A DNA stretch of 64,000 nucleotides from Tubulanus polymorphus (taxonomy: Eukaryota > Nemertea > Palaeonemertea > Tubulaniformes > Tubulanidae): NCBI RefSeq assembly GCF_964204645.1, contig NW_027437455.1:1-64000 (forward strand), read 5' to 3'. Under the pieces are notes generated by a model, which was not told where the DNA came from, did no database searches, and saw nothing but the letters and a program-made list of their open reading frames with translations. Shown one piece after another: positions 53,640 through 64,000 of the stretch (positions are counted from its first letter, which is position 1; each line of letters opens with the position of its first letter). The translations under genes were made by a program, and so were the position numbers.

Positions 53640-55920
53640 TAGGGGGAATATGCGATACGAAAACGTTCTTTCTCGCGCTGAACGACGTTTTCGGGTCGAA
53701 AAGTGCTTTTCCTGACGATTTGAGCGCTTTTACGCATCGACATTGTCGTTTTTCCGATAAGGGGAATATTCGATACGAAAACGTCTTTTCTCGCGCTGAA
53801 CGACGTTTTCGCGTCGGAATATTTGATACGAAAACGTCTCTTCCCGCGCTGAACGAACCTTTTCGGGTCGAAAAGTGCTTTTCCTGACGATTTGAGCGCT
53901 TTTACGCATCGACATTGTCGTTTTTCCGATAGGGGGAATATTTGATACGAAAACGTCTTTTCTCGCGCTGAACGACGTTTTCGCGTCGAAAAGTGCTTTT
54001 CCTGACGATTTGAGCGCTTTTACGCATCGACATTGTCGTTTTTCCGATAGGGGGAATATTTGATACGAACGCTCTTTCGCGCCGAACGACGTTTTCGTGT
54101 TGAGCGCTTTCTGACGATTTGAGTGCTTTTACGCATCGACATTGTCGTTTTTCCGATAGGGGGAAGGATTGATACGAAAACGTCTTTTTCGCGCTGAACG
54201 ACGTTTTCGCGTCGAAAAGCGCTTTTCCTGACGATTTGAGCGCTTTTACGCATCGACATTTTCGTTTTTCGGATAGGGGGAATATTTGATACGAAAACGT
54301 CTTTTCTCGCGCTGAACGACGTTTTCGGGTCGAAAAGTGCTTTTCCTGGCGATTTGAGCGCTTTTACGCATCGAAATTTTCGTTTTTCCGATAGGGGGAA
54401 TATTTGATACGAAAACGTCTTTTCTCGCGCTGAACGACGTTTTCGCGTCGAAAAGTGCTTTTCCTGACGATTTGAGCGCTTTTACGCATCGACATTGTCG
54501 TTTTTCCGATAGGCAGATTTGAATACGAAAACGTCTTTTCTCGCGCTGAACGACGTTTTCGGGTCGAAAAGTGCTTTTCCTGACGATTTGAGCGCTTTTA
54601 CGCATCGACATTGTCGTTTTTCCGATAGGGGGAATATTTGATACGAAAACGTCTTTTCTCGCGCTGAACGACGTTTTCGCGTCGAAAAGTGCTTTTCCTG
54701 ACGATTTGAGCGCTTTTACGCATCGACATTTTCATTTTTCCGATAGGGGAATATTTGATACGAAAACGTCTCTTCCCGCGCTGAACGAACGTTTTCGGTC
54801 GAAAAGTGCTTTTCCTGACGATTTGAGCGCTTTTACGCATCGACATTTTCGTTTTTCCGATAGGGCAGATTTGATACGAAAACGTCTTTTCTCGCGCAGC
54901 GCGTTTTCTCGCGTCGAAAAGTGCTTTTCCTGACGATTTGAGCGCTTTTACGCATCGACATTGTCGTTTTTCCGATAGGGGGAATATTTGATACGAAAAC
55001 GTCTTTTCTCGCGCTGAACGACGTTTTCGCGTCGAAAAGTGCTTTTCCTGACGATTTGAGCGCTTTTACGCATCGACATTTTCGTTTTTCCGATAGGGGG
55101 AATATTTGATACGAAAACGTCTTTTCTCGCGCTGAACGACGTTTTCGCGTCGAAAAGTGCTTTTCCTGACGATTTGAGCGCTTTTACGCATCGACATTGT
55201 CGTTTTTCCGATAGGGCAGATTTTGATACGCAGAGTTCTTCGCGCCGTAACGACGTTTTCGCGTCGAAAAGTGCTTTTCCTGCCGATTTGAGCGCTTTTT
55301 ACGCATCGACATTGTCGTTTTTCGGATAGGGGGAATATTTGATACGAAAACGTCTTTTCCCGCGCTGAACGACGTTTTCGGGTCGAAAAGTGCTTTTCCT
55401 GACGATTTGAGCGCTTTTACGCATCGACATTTTCGTTTTTCCGATTGGGGGAATATTTGATACGAAAACGTCTATTCGCGCGCTGAACGACGTTTTCGGG
55501 TCGAAAAGTGCTTTTCCTGACGATTTGAGCGCTTTTACGCATCGACATTGTCGTTTTTCCGATAGGGGGAATATTTGATACGAAAACGTCTTTTCTCGCG
55601 CTGAACGACGTTTTCGGGTCGAAAAGTGCTTTTCCTGACGATTTGAGCGCTTTTACGCATCGACATTTTCGCTTTCTGATAGGGGGAATATTTGATACGA
55701 AAACGTCTTTTCTCGCGCTGAACGACGTTTTCGGGTCGAAAAGTGCTTTTCCTGACGATTTGAGCGCTTTTACGCATCGACATTTTCGTTTTTCGCATAG
55801 GGACATTTTGATACCAAAACGTCTTTTCTCGTGCTGAACGACGTTTTCGCGTCGAAAAGTGCTTTTCCTGACGATTTGAGCGCTTTTACGCATCGACATT
55901 TTCGTTTTTGGCACAGGGAA
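53640..55920 (-). repeat. Degraded satellite block
   Basis: Monomers here carry unusual indels and truncations: a fused short monomer near 53815 (GCGTCGGAATATTTG), a contracted one at 54065-54115, GGGCAGATTTGATACG-like junctions near 54515, 54865 and 55215, and GCATAGGGACATTTTG near 55795. Flanking monomers are regular. This may be an older array segment or a stretch of low sequence accuracy. Confidence 0.7.
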
Positions 55921-58674
55921 TATTTGATACGAAAACGTCTTTCTCGCGCTGAACGACGTTTTCGCGTCGAAAAGTGCTTTTCCTGACGATTTGAGCGCTT
56001 TTACGCATCGACATTGTCGTTTTTCCGATAGGGGGAATATTTGATACGAAAACGTCTTTTTTCGCGCTGAACGACGTTTTCGGGTCGAAAAGTGCTTTTC
56101 CTGACGATTTGAGCGCTTTTACGCATCGACATTGTCGTTTTTCCGATAGGGGGAATATTTGATACGAAAACGTCTTTTCTCGCGCTGAACGACGTTTTCG
56201 GGCTCGAAAAGTGCTTTTCCTGACGATTTGAGGCGCTTTTACGCATCGACATTTTCATTTTTCCGATAGGGGGAATATTTGATACGAAAACGTCTCTTCC
56301 CGCGCTGAACGAACGTTTTCGGGTCGAAAAGTGCTTTTCCTGACGATTTGAGCGCTTTTACGCATCGACATTTTCGTTTTTCGGATAGGGGGAATATTTG
56401 ATACGAAAACGTCTCTTCCCGCGCTGAACGAACGTTTTCGGGTCGAAAAGTGCTTTTCCTGGCGATTTGAGCGCTTTTACGCATCGGCATTTTCGTTTTT
56501 CGGATAGGGGGAATATTTGATACGAAAACGTCTTTTCTCGCGCTGAACGACGTTTTCGCGTCGAAAAGTGCTTTTCCTGACGATTTGAGCGCTTTTACGC
56601 ATCGACATTTTCGTTTTTCGGATAGGGGGAATATTTGATACGAAAACGTCTTTTCTCGCGCTGAACGACGTTTTCGGGTCGAAAAGTGCTTTTCCTGGCG
56701 ATTTGAGCGCTTTTACGCATCGACATTTTCGTTTTTCCGATAGGGGGAATATTTGATACGAAAACGTCTTTTCTCGCGCTGAACGACGTTTTCGCGTCGA
56801 AAAGTGCTTTTCCTGACGATTTGAGCGCTTTTACGCATCGACATTGTCGTTTTTCCGATAGGGGGAATATTTGATACGAAAACGTCTTTTCTCGCGCTGA
56901 ACGACGTTTTCGGGTCGAAAAGTGCTTTTCCCGACGATTTGAGCGCTTTTACGCATCGACATTTTCATTTTTCCGATAGGGGGAATATTTGATACGAAAA
57001 CGTCTCTTCCCGCGCTGAACGAACGTTTTCGGGTCGAAAAGTGCTTTTCCTGACGATTTGAGCGCTTTTACGCATCGACATTTTCGTTTTTTCCGATAGG
57101 GGGAATATTTGATACGAAAACGTCTTTTCTCGCGCTGAACGACGTTTTCGCGTCGAAAAGTGCTTTTCCCGACGATTTGAGCGCTTTTACGCATCGACAT
57201 TGTCGTTTTTCCGATAGGGGGAATATTTGATACGAAAACGTCTTTTCTCGCGCTGAACGACGTTTTCGGGTCGAAAAGTGCTTTTCCCGACGATTTGAGC
57301 GCTTTTACGCATCGACATTGTCGTTTTTCCGATAGGGGGAATATTTGATTCGAAAACGTTTTTTCTCGCGCTGACCGACGTTTTCGCGTCGAAAAGTGCT
57401 TTTCCTGACGATTTGAGCGCTTTTACGCATCGACATTTTAATTTTTCCGATAGGGGGAATATTTGATACGAAAACGTCTCTTCCCGCGCTGAACGAACGT
57501 TTTCGGGTCGAAAAGTGCTTTTCCTGACGACTTGAGCGCTTTTACGCATCGACATTTTCGTTTTTCGGATAGGGGGAATATTTGATACGAAAACGTCTTT
57601 TCTCGCGCTGAACGACGTTTTCGCGTCGAAAAGTGCTTTTCCTGACGATTTGAGCGCTTTTACGCATCGACATTTTCATTTTTCCGATAGGGGGAATATT
57701 TGATACGAAAACGTCTCTTCCCGCGCTGAACGAACGTTTTCGGGTCGAAAAGTGCTTTTCCTGACGATTTGAGCGCTTTTACGCATCGACATTTACGTTT
57801 TTCGGATAGGGGGAATATTTGATACGAAAACGTCTTTTCTCCCGCTGAACGACGTTTTCGCGTCGAAAAGTGCTTTTCCTGACGATTTGAGCGCTTTTAC
57901 GCATCGACATTGTCGTTTTTCCGACAGGGGGAATATTTGATACGAAAACGTCTTTTCTCGCGCTGAACGACGTTTTCGGGTCGAAAAGTGCTTTTCCTGA
58001 CGATTTGAGCGCTTTTACGCATCGACATTGTCGTTTTTCCGATAGGGGGAATATTTGATACGAAAACGTCTTTTCTCGCGCTGAACGACGTTTTCGCGTC
58101 GAAAAGTGCTTTTCCTGACGATTTGAGCGCTTTTACGCATCGACATTGTCGTTTTTCTGATAGGGGGAATATTTGATACGAAAACGTCTTTTCTCGCGCT
58201 GAACGACGTTTTCGCGTCGAAAAGTGCTTTTCCTGACGATTTGAGCGCTTTTACGCATCGACATTTTCATTTTTCCGATAGGGGGAATATTTGATACGAA
58301 AACGTCTTTTCTCGCGCTGAACGACGTTTTCGGGTCGAAAAGTGCTTTTCCTGACGATTTGAGCGCTTTTACGCATCGACATTGTCGTTTTTCCGATAGG
58401 GGGAATATTTGATACGAAAACGTCTTTTCTCGCGCTGAACGACGTTTTCGCGTCGAAAAGTGCTTTTCCTGACGATTTGAGCGCTTTTACGCATCGACAT
58501 TGTCGTTTTTCCGATAGGGGGAATATTTGATACGAAAACGTCTTTTCTCGCGCTGAACGACGTTTTCGGGTCGAAAAGTGCTTTTCCTGACGATTTGAGC
58601 GCTTTTACGCATCGACATTTTCGTTTTTCCGATAGGGGGAATATTTGATACGAAAACGTCTTTTCTCGCGCTGA

Positions 58675-60369
58675 ACGACGTTTTCGCGTCGAAAAGTGCT
58701 TTTCCTGACGATTTGAGCGCTTTTACGCATCGACATTGTCGTTTTTCTGATAGGGGGAATATTTGATACGAAAACGTCTTTTCTCGCGCATAACGACGTT
58801 TTCGGGTCGAAAAGTGCTTTTCCTGACGATTTGAGCGCTTTTACGCATCGACATTGTCGTTTTTCCGATAGGGGGAATATTTGATACGAAAACGTCTTTT
58901 CTCGCGCTGAACGACGTTTTCGCGTCGAAAAGTGCTTTTCCCGACGATTTGAGCGCTTTTACGCATCGACATTTTCATTTTTCCGATAGGGGGAATATTT
59001 GATACAAAAACGTCTCTTCCCGCGCTGAACGAACGTTTTCGGGTCGAAAAGTGATTTTCCTGACGATTTGAGCGCTTTTACGCATCGACATTTTCGTTTT
59101 TCGGATAGGGGGAATATTTGATACGAAAACGTCTTTTCTCGCGCTTAACGACGTTTTCGCGTCGAAAAGTGCTTTTCCTGACGATTTGAGCGCTTTTACG
59201 CATCGACATTTTCATTTTTCCGATAGGGGGAATATTTGATACGAAAACGTCTCTTCTCGCGCTGAACGAACGTTTTCGGGTCGAAAAGTGCTTTTCCTGA
59301 CGATTTGAGCGCTTTTACGCATCGACATTTTCGTTTTTCGGATAGGGGGAACATTTGATACGAAAACGTCTTTTCTCCCGCTGAACGACGTTTTCGCGTC
59401 GAAAAGTGCTTTTCCTGACGATTTGAGCGCTTTTACGCATCGACATCGTCGTTTTTCCGATAGGGGGAATATTTGATACGAAAACGTCTTTTCTCGCGCT
59501 GAACGACGTTTTCGGGTCGAAAAGTGCTTTTCCTGACGATTTGAGCGCTTTTACGCATCGACATTGTCGTTTTTCCGATAGGGGGAATATTTGATACGAA
59601 AACGTCTTTTCTCGCGCTGAACGACGTTTTCGGGTCGAAAAGTGCTTTTCCTGACGATTTGAGCGCTTTTACGCATCGACATTTTCATTTTTCCGATAGG
59701 GGGAATATTTGATACGAAAACGTCTCTTCCCGCGCTGAACGAATGTTTTCGGGTCGAAAAGTGCTTTTCCTGACGATTTGAGCGCTTTTACGCATCGTCA
59801 TTTTCGTTTTTCGGATAGGGGGAATATTTGATACGAAAACGTCTTTTCTCGCGCTGAACGACGTTTTCGGGTCGAAAAGTGCTTTTCCTGGCGATTTGAG
59901 CGCTTTTACGCATCGACATTTTCGTTTTTCCGATAGGGGGAATATTTGATACGAAAACGTCTTTTCTCGCGCTGAACGACGTTTTCGCGTCGAAAAGTGC
60001 TTTCCTGACGATTTGTGCGATTTTACGCATCGACATTGTCGTTTTTCCGATAGGGGGAATATTTGATACGAAAACGTCTTTTCTCGCGCTGAACGACGTT
60101 TTCGCGTCGAAAAGTGCTTTTCCTGACGATTTGAGCGCTTTTACGCATCGACATTTTCATTTTACCGATAGGGGGATTATTTGATACGAAAACGTCTCTT
60201 CCCGCGCTGAACGAACGTTTTCGGGTCGAAAAGTGCTTTTCCTGACGATTTGAGCGCTTTTACGCATCGACATTTTCGTTTTTCGGATAGGGGGAATATT
60301 TGATACGAAAACGTCTTTTCTCGCGCTGAACGACGTTTTCGCGTCGAAAAGTGCTTTCCTGACGATTTG
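58675..60369 (-). repeat. Long-range duplication in right array, copy 1
   Basis: About 1.7 kb recurs 2362 bp downstream (20 monomers). Shared private variants are TTTTTCTGATAGG with CGCGCATAACGACG, GATACAAAAACGTCTC, GGGGGAACATTTG, CATCGTCATTTTCG and TTTTACCGATAGGGGGATTATT. At least one difference exists (CATCGTCG here at about 59447, CATTGTCG in copy 2). Confidence 0.8.
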
Positions 60370-61036
60370 TGCGATTTTACGCATCGACATTGTCGTTTTT
60401 CCGATAGGGGGAATATTTGATACGAAAACGTCTTTTCTCGCGCTGAACGACGTTTTCGCGTCGAAAAGTGCTTTTCCTGACGATTTGAGCGCTTTTACGC
60501 ATCGACATTGTCGTTTTTCCGATAGGGGGAATATTTGATACGAAAACGTCTTTTCTCGCGCTGAACGACGTTTTCGCGTCGAAAAGTGCTTTTCCTGACG
60601 ATTTGAGCGCTTTTACGCATCGACATTTTCATTTTTCCGATAGGGGGAATATTTGATACGAAAACGTCTTTTCTCGCGCTGAACGACGTTTTCGGGTCGA
60701 AAAGTGCTTTTCCTGACGATTTGAGCGCTTTTACGCATCGACATTGTCGTTTTTCCGATAGGGGGAATATTTGATACGAAAACGTCTTTTCTCGCGCTGA
60801 ACGACGTTTTCGCGTCGAAAAGTGCTTTTCCTGACGATTTGAGCGCTTTTACGCATCGACATTGTCGTTTTTCCGATAGGGGGAATATTTGATACGAAAA
60901 CGTCTTTTCTCGCGCTGAAAGACGTTTTCGGGTCGAAAAGTGCTTTTCCTGACGATTTGAGCGCTTTTACGCATCGACATTTTCGTTTTTCGGATAGGGG
61001 GAATATTTGATACGAAAACGTCTTTTCTCGCGCTAA

Positions 61037-62731
61037 ACGACGTTTTCGCGTCGAAAAGTGCTTTTCCTGACGATTTGAGCGCTTTTACGCATCGACATTG
61101 TCGTTTTTCTGATAGGGGGAATATTTGATACGAAAACGTCTTTTCTCGCGCATAACGACGTTTTCGGGTCGAAAAGTGCTTTTCCTGACGATTTGAGCGC
61201 TTTTACGCATCGACATTGTCGTTTTTCCGATAGGGGGAATATTTGATACGAAAACGTCTTTTCTCGCGCTGAACGACGTTTTCGCGTCGAAAAGTGCTTT
61301 TCCCGACGATTTGAGCGCTTTTACGCATCGACATTTTCATTTTTCCGATAGGGGGAATATTTGATACAAAAACGTCTCTTCCCGCGCTGAACGAACGTTT
61401 TCGGGTCGAAAAGTGCTTTTCCTGACGATTTGAGCGCTTTTACGCATCGACATTTTCGTTTTTCGGATAGGGGGAATATTTGATACGAAAACGTCTTTTC
61501 TCGCGCTTAACGACGTTTTCGCGTCGAAAAGTGCTTTTCCTGACGATTTGAGCGCTTTTACGCATCGACATTTTCATTTTTCCGATAGGGGGAATATTTG
61601 ATACGAAAACGTCTCTTCTCGCGCTGAACGAACGTTTTCGGGTCGAAAAGTGCTTTTCCTGACGATTTGAGCGCTTTTACGCATCGACATTTTCGTTTTT
61701 CGGATAGGGGGAACATTTGATACGAAAACGTCTTTTCTCCCGCTGAACGACGTTTTCGCGTCGAAAAGTGCTTTTCCTGACGATTTGAGCGCTTTTACGC
61801 ATCGACATTGTCGTTTTTCCGATAGGGGGAATATTTGATACGAAAACGTCTTTTCTCGCGCTGAACGACGTTTTCGGGTCGAAAAGTGCTTTTCCTGACG
61901 ATTTGAGCGCTTTTACGCATCGACATTGTCGTTTTTCCGATAGGGGGAATATTTGATACGAAAACGTCTTTTCTCGCGCTGAACGACATTTTCGGGTCGA
62001 AAAGTGCTTTTCCTGACGATTTGAGCGCTTTTACGCATCGACATTTTCATTTTTCCGATAGGGGGAATATTTGATACGAAAACGTCTCTTCCCGCGCTGA
62101 ACGAATGTTTTCGGGTCGAAAAGTGCTTTTCCTGACGATTTGAGCGCTTTTACGCATCGTCATTTTCGTTTTTCGGATAGGGGGAATATTTGATACGAAA
62201 ACGTCTTTTCTCGCGCTGAACGACGTTTTCGGGTCGAAAAGTGCTTTTCCTGGCGATTTGAGCGCTTTTACGCATCGACATTTTCGTTTTTCCGATAGGG
62301 GGAATATTTGATACGAAAACGTCTTTTCTCGCGCTGAACGACGTTTTCGCGTCGAAAAGTGCTTTCCTGACGATTTGTGCGATTTTACGCATCGACATTG
62401 TCGTTTTTCCGATAGGGGGAATATTTGATACGAAAACGTCTTTTCTCGCGCTGAACGACGTTTTCGCGTCGAAAAGTGCTTTTCCTGACGATTTGAGCGC
62501 TTTTACGCATCGACATTTTCATTTTACCGATAGGGGGATTATTTGATACGAAAACGTCTCTTCCCGCGCTGAACGAACGTTTTCGGGTCGAAAAGTGCTT
62601 TTCCTGACGATTTGAGCGCTTTTACGCATCGACATTTTCGTTTTTCGGATAGGGGGAATATTTGATACGAAAACGTCTTTTCTCGCGCTGAACGACGTTT
62701 TCGCGTCGAAAAGTGCTTTCCTGACGATTTG
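61037..62731 (-). repeat. Long-range duplication in right array, copy 2
   Basis: This is the second copy of 58675-60369 at 2362-bp offset, with the same ordered series of private variants. Homology ends where copy 1 reads GATTTGTGCGATTTTACG and copy 2 reads GATTTGAGCGCTTTTACG. Confidence 0.8.
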
Positions 62732-64000
62732 AGCGCTTTTACGCATCGACATTTTCGTTTTTCGGATAGGGGGAATATTTGATACGAAAACGTCTTTTCT
62801 CGCGCTGAACGACGTTTTCGGGTCGAAAAGTGCTTTTCCTGGCGATTTGAGCGCTTTTACGCATCGACATTTTCGTTTTTCCGATAGGGGGAATATTTGA
62901 TACGAAAACGTCTTTTCTCGCGCTGAACGACGTTTTCGGGTCGAAAAGTGCTTTTCCTGGCGATTTGAGCGCTTTTACGCATCGACATTTTCGTTTTTCC
63001 GATAGGGGGAATATTTGATACGAAAACGTCTTTTCTCGCGCTGAACGACGTTTTCGCGTCGAAAAGTGCTTTCCTGACGATTTGAGCGATTTTACGCATC
63101 GACATTGTCGTTTTTCCGATAGGGGGAATATTTGGTACGAAAACGTCTTTTCTCGCGCTGAACGACGTTTTCGGGTCGAAAAGTGCTTTTCCTGACGATT
63201 TGAGCGCTTTTACGCATCGACATTTTCGTTTTTCCGATAGGGGGAATATTTGATACGAAAACGTCTCTTCCCGCGCTGAACGAATGTTTTCGGGTCGAAA
63301 AGTGCTTTTCCTGACGATTTGAGCGCTTTTACGCATCGTCATTTTCGTTTTTCGGATAGGGGGAATATTTGATACGAAAACGTCTTTTCTCGCGCTGAAC
63401 GACGTTTTCGGGTCGAAAAGTGCTTTTCCTGACGATTTGAGCGCTTTTACGCATCGACATTGTCGTTTTTCCGATAGGGGGAATATTTAATACGAAAACG
63501 TCTTTTCTCGCGCTGAACGACGTTTTCGGGTCGAAAAGTGCTTTTCCCAACGATTTGAGCGCTTTTACGCATCGACATTGTCGTTTTTCCGATAGGGGGA
63601 ATATTTGATACGAAAACGTCTTTTCTCGCGCTGAACGACGTTTTCGGGTCGAAAAGTGCTTTTCCCGACGATTTGAGCGCTTTTACGCATCGACATTGTC
63701 GTTTTTCCGATAGGGGGAATATTTGATACGAAAACGTCTTTTCTCGCGCTGAACGACGTTTTCGGGTCGAAAAGTGCTTTTCCCGACGATTTGAGCGCTT
63801 TTACGCATCGACATTGTCGTTTTTCCGATAGGGGGAATATTTGATACGAAAACGTCTTTTCTCGCGCTGAACGACGTTTTCGCGTCGAAAAGTGCTTTTC
63901 CTGACGATTTGAGCGCTTTTACGCATCGACATTGTCGTTTTTCCGATAGGGGGAATATTTGATACGAAAACGTCTTTTCTCGCGCTGAACGACGTTTTCG

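Larger units (their letters stand above)
50320..64000 (-). repeat. 118-bp satellite array right of the Polinton
   Basis: About 116 monomers in the same orientation as 20348-31919 continue to the window edge. Subtypes with CTCTTCCCGCGCTGAACGAACG, TTTTTCGGATAGG and TTTTCATTTTTCCG alternate and form local higher-order patterns. The AGGCGGAATGTTTG subtype at about 50690, 51515 and 53405 also occurs left of the element at 29573. No genes are called, and minus-strand frames up to 165 codons are repeat artefacts. Confidence 0.97.

Overview
The window is animal (metazoan) nuclear DNA. It has no bacterial-style operons, no CRISPR array and no recognisable host protein-coding gene. About 39 kb is one tandem satellite with a 118-bp unit. 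A compact 18.4-kb Polinton/Maverick (a self-synthesising, virus-like DNA transposon) sits inside that satellite. The host species cannot be read from the sequence. The structural gene families resemble, from memory and without any search, those of Polintons in cnidarians and other invertebrates.

Layout: (1) 1-14088, satellite in forward orientation, about 119 monomers. (2) 14085-20262, an AT-rich island without convincing genes, bounded by diverged inverted repeats of about 270 bp. (3) 20348-31919, the same satellite in reverse orientation, including a near-identical duplication of about 4.05 kb at 4132-bp offset. (4) 31920-50313, the Polinton, flanked by the 6-bp target duplication GACATT. 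(5) 50314-64000, reverse-orientation satellite resuming in the interrupted monomer, with a degraded block at about 53.6-55.9 kb and another long-range duplication at 2362-bp offset.

The Polinton has 463-bp terminal inverted repeats (TIRs). The outer 269 bp of each is itself an imperfect palindrome able to fold into a long hairpin. The left part of the element is read rightward: an HNH nuclease, two small ORFs, two conserved membrane/basic proteins, a DDE integrase with a chromodomain, and an A32-like packaging ATPase. The right part is read leftward: the protein-primed DNA polymerase from the right TIR, then small proteins, a minor capsid candidate, a run of membrane proteins, a major capsid candidate and a zinc-finger protein. 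The two halves converge on an AT-rich inverted repeat at 37553-38124. Integrase inserts the element, the polymerase copies it, and the ATPase, capsid and membrane proteins suggest a virion stage.

Main points for follow-up: hairpin-capable termini; two promoter-like motif classes placed directly at start codons, one on replication-type genes and one (poxvirus-late-like) on virion-type genes; two virion-type genes each broken by one extra A in an A run; and a left TIR copy of the polymerase 5' end that carries a stop codon and runs in frame into the tail of a second HNH protein.
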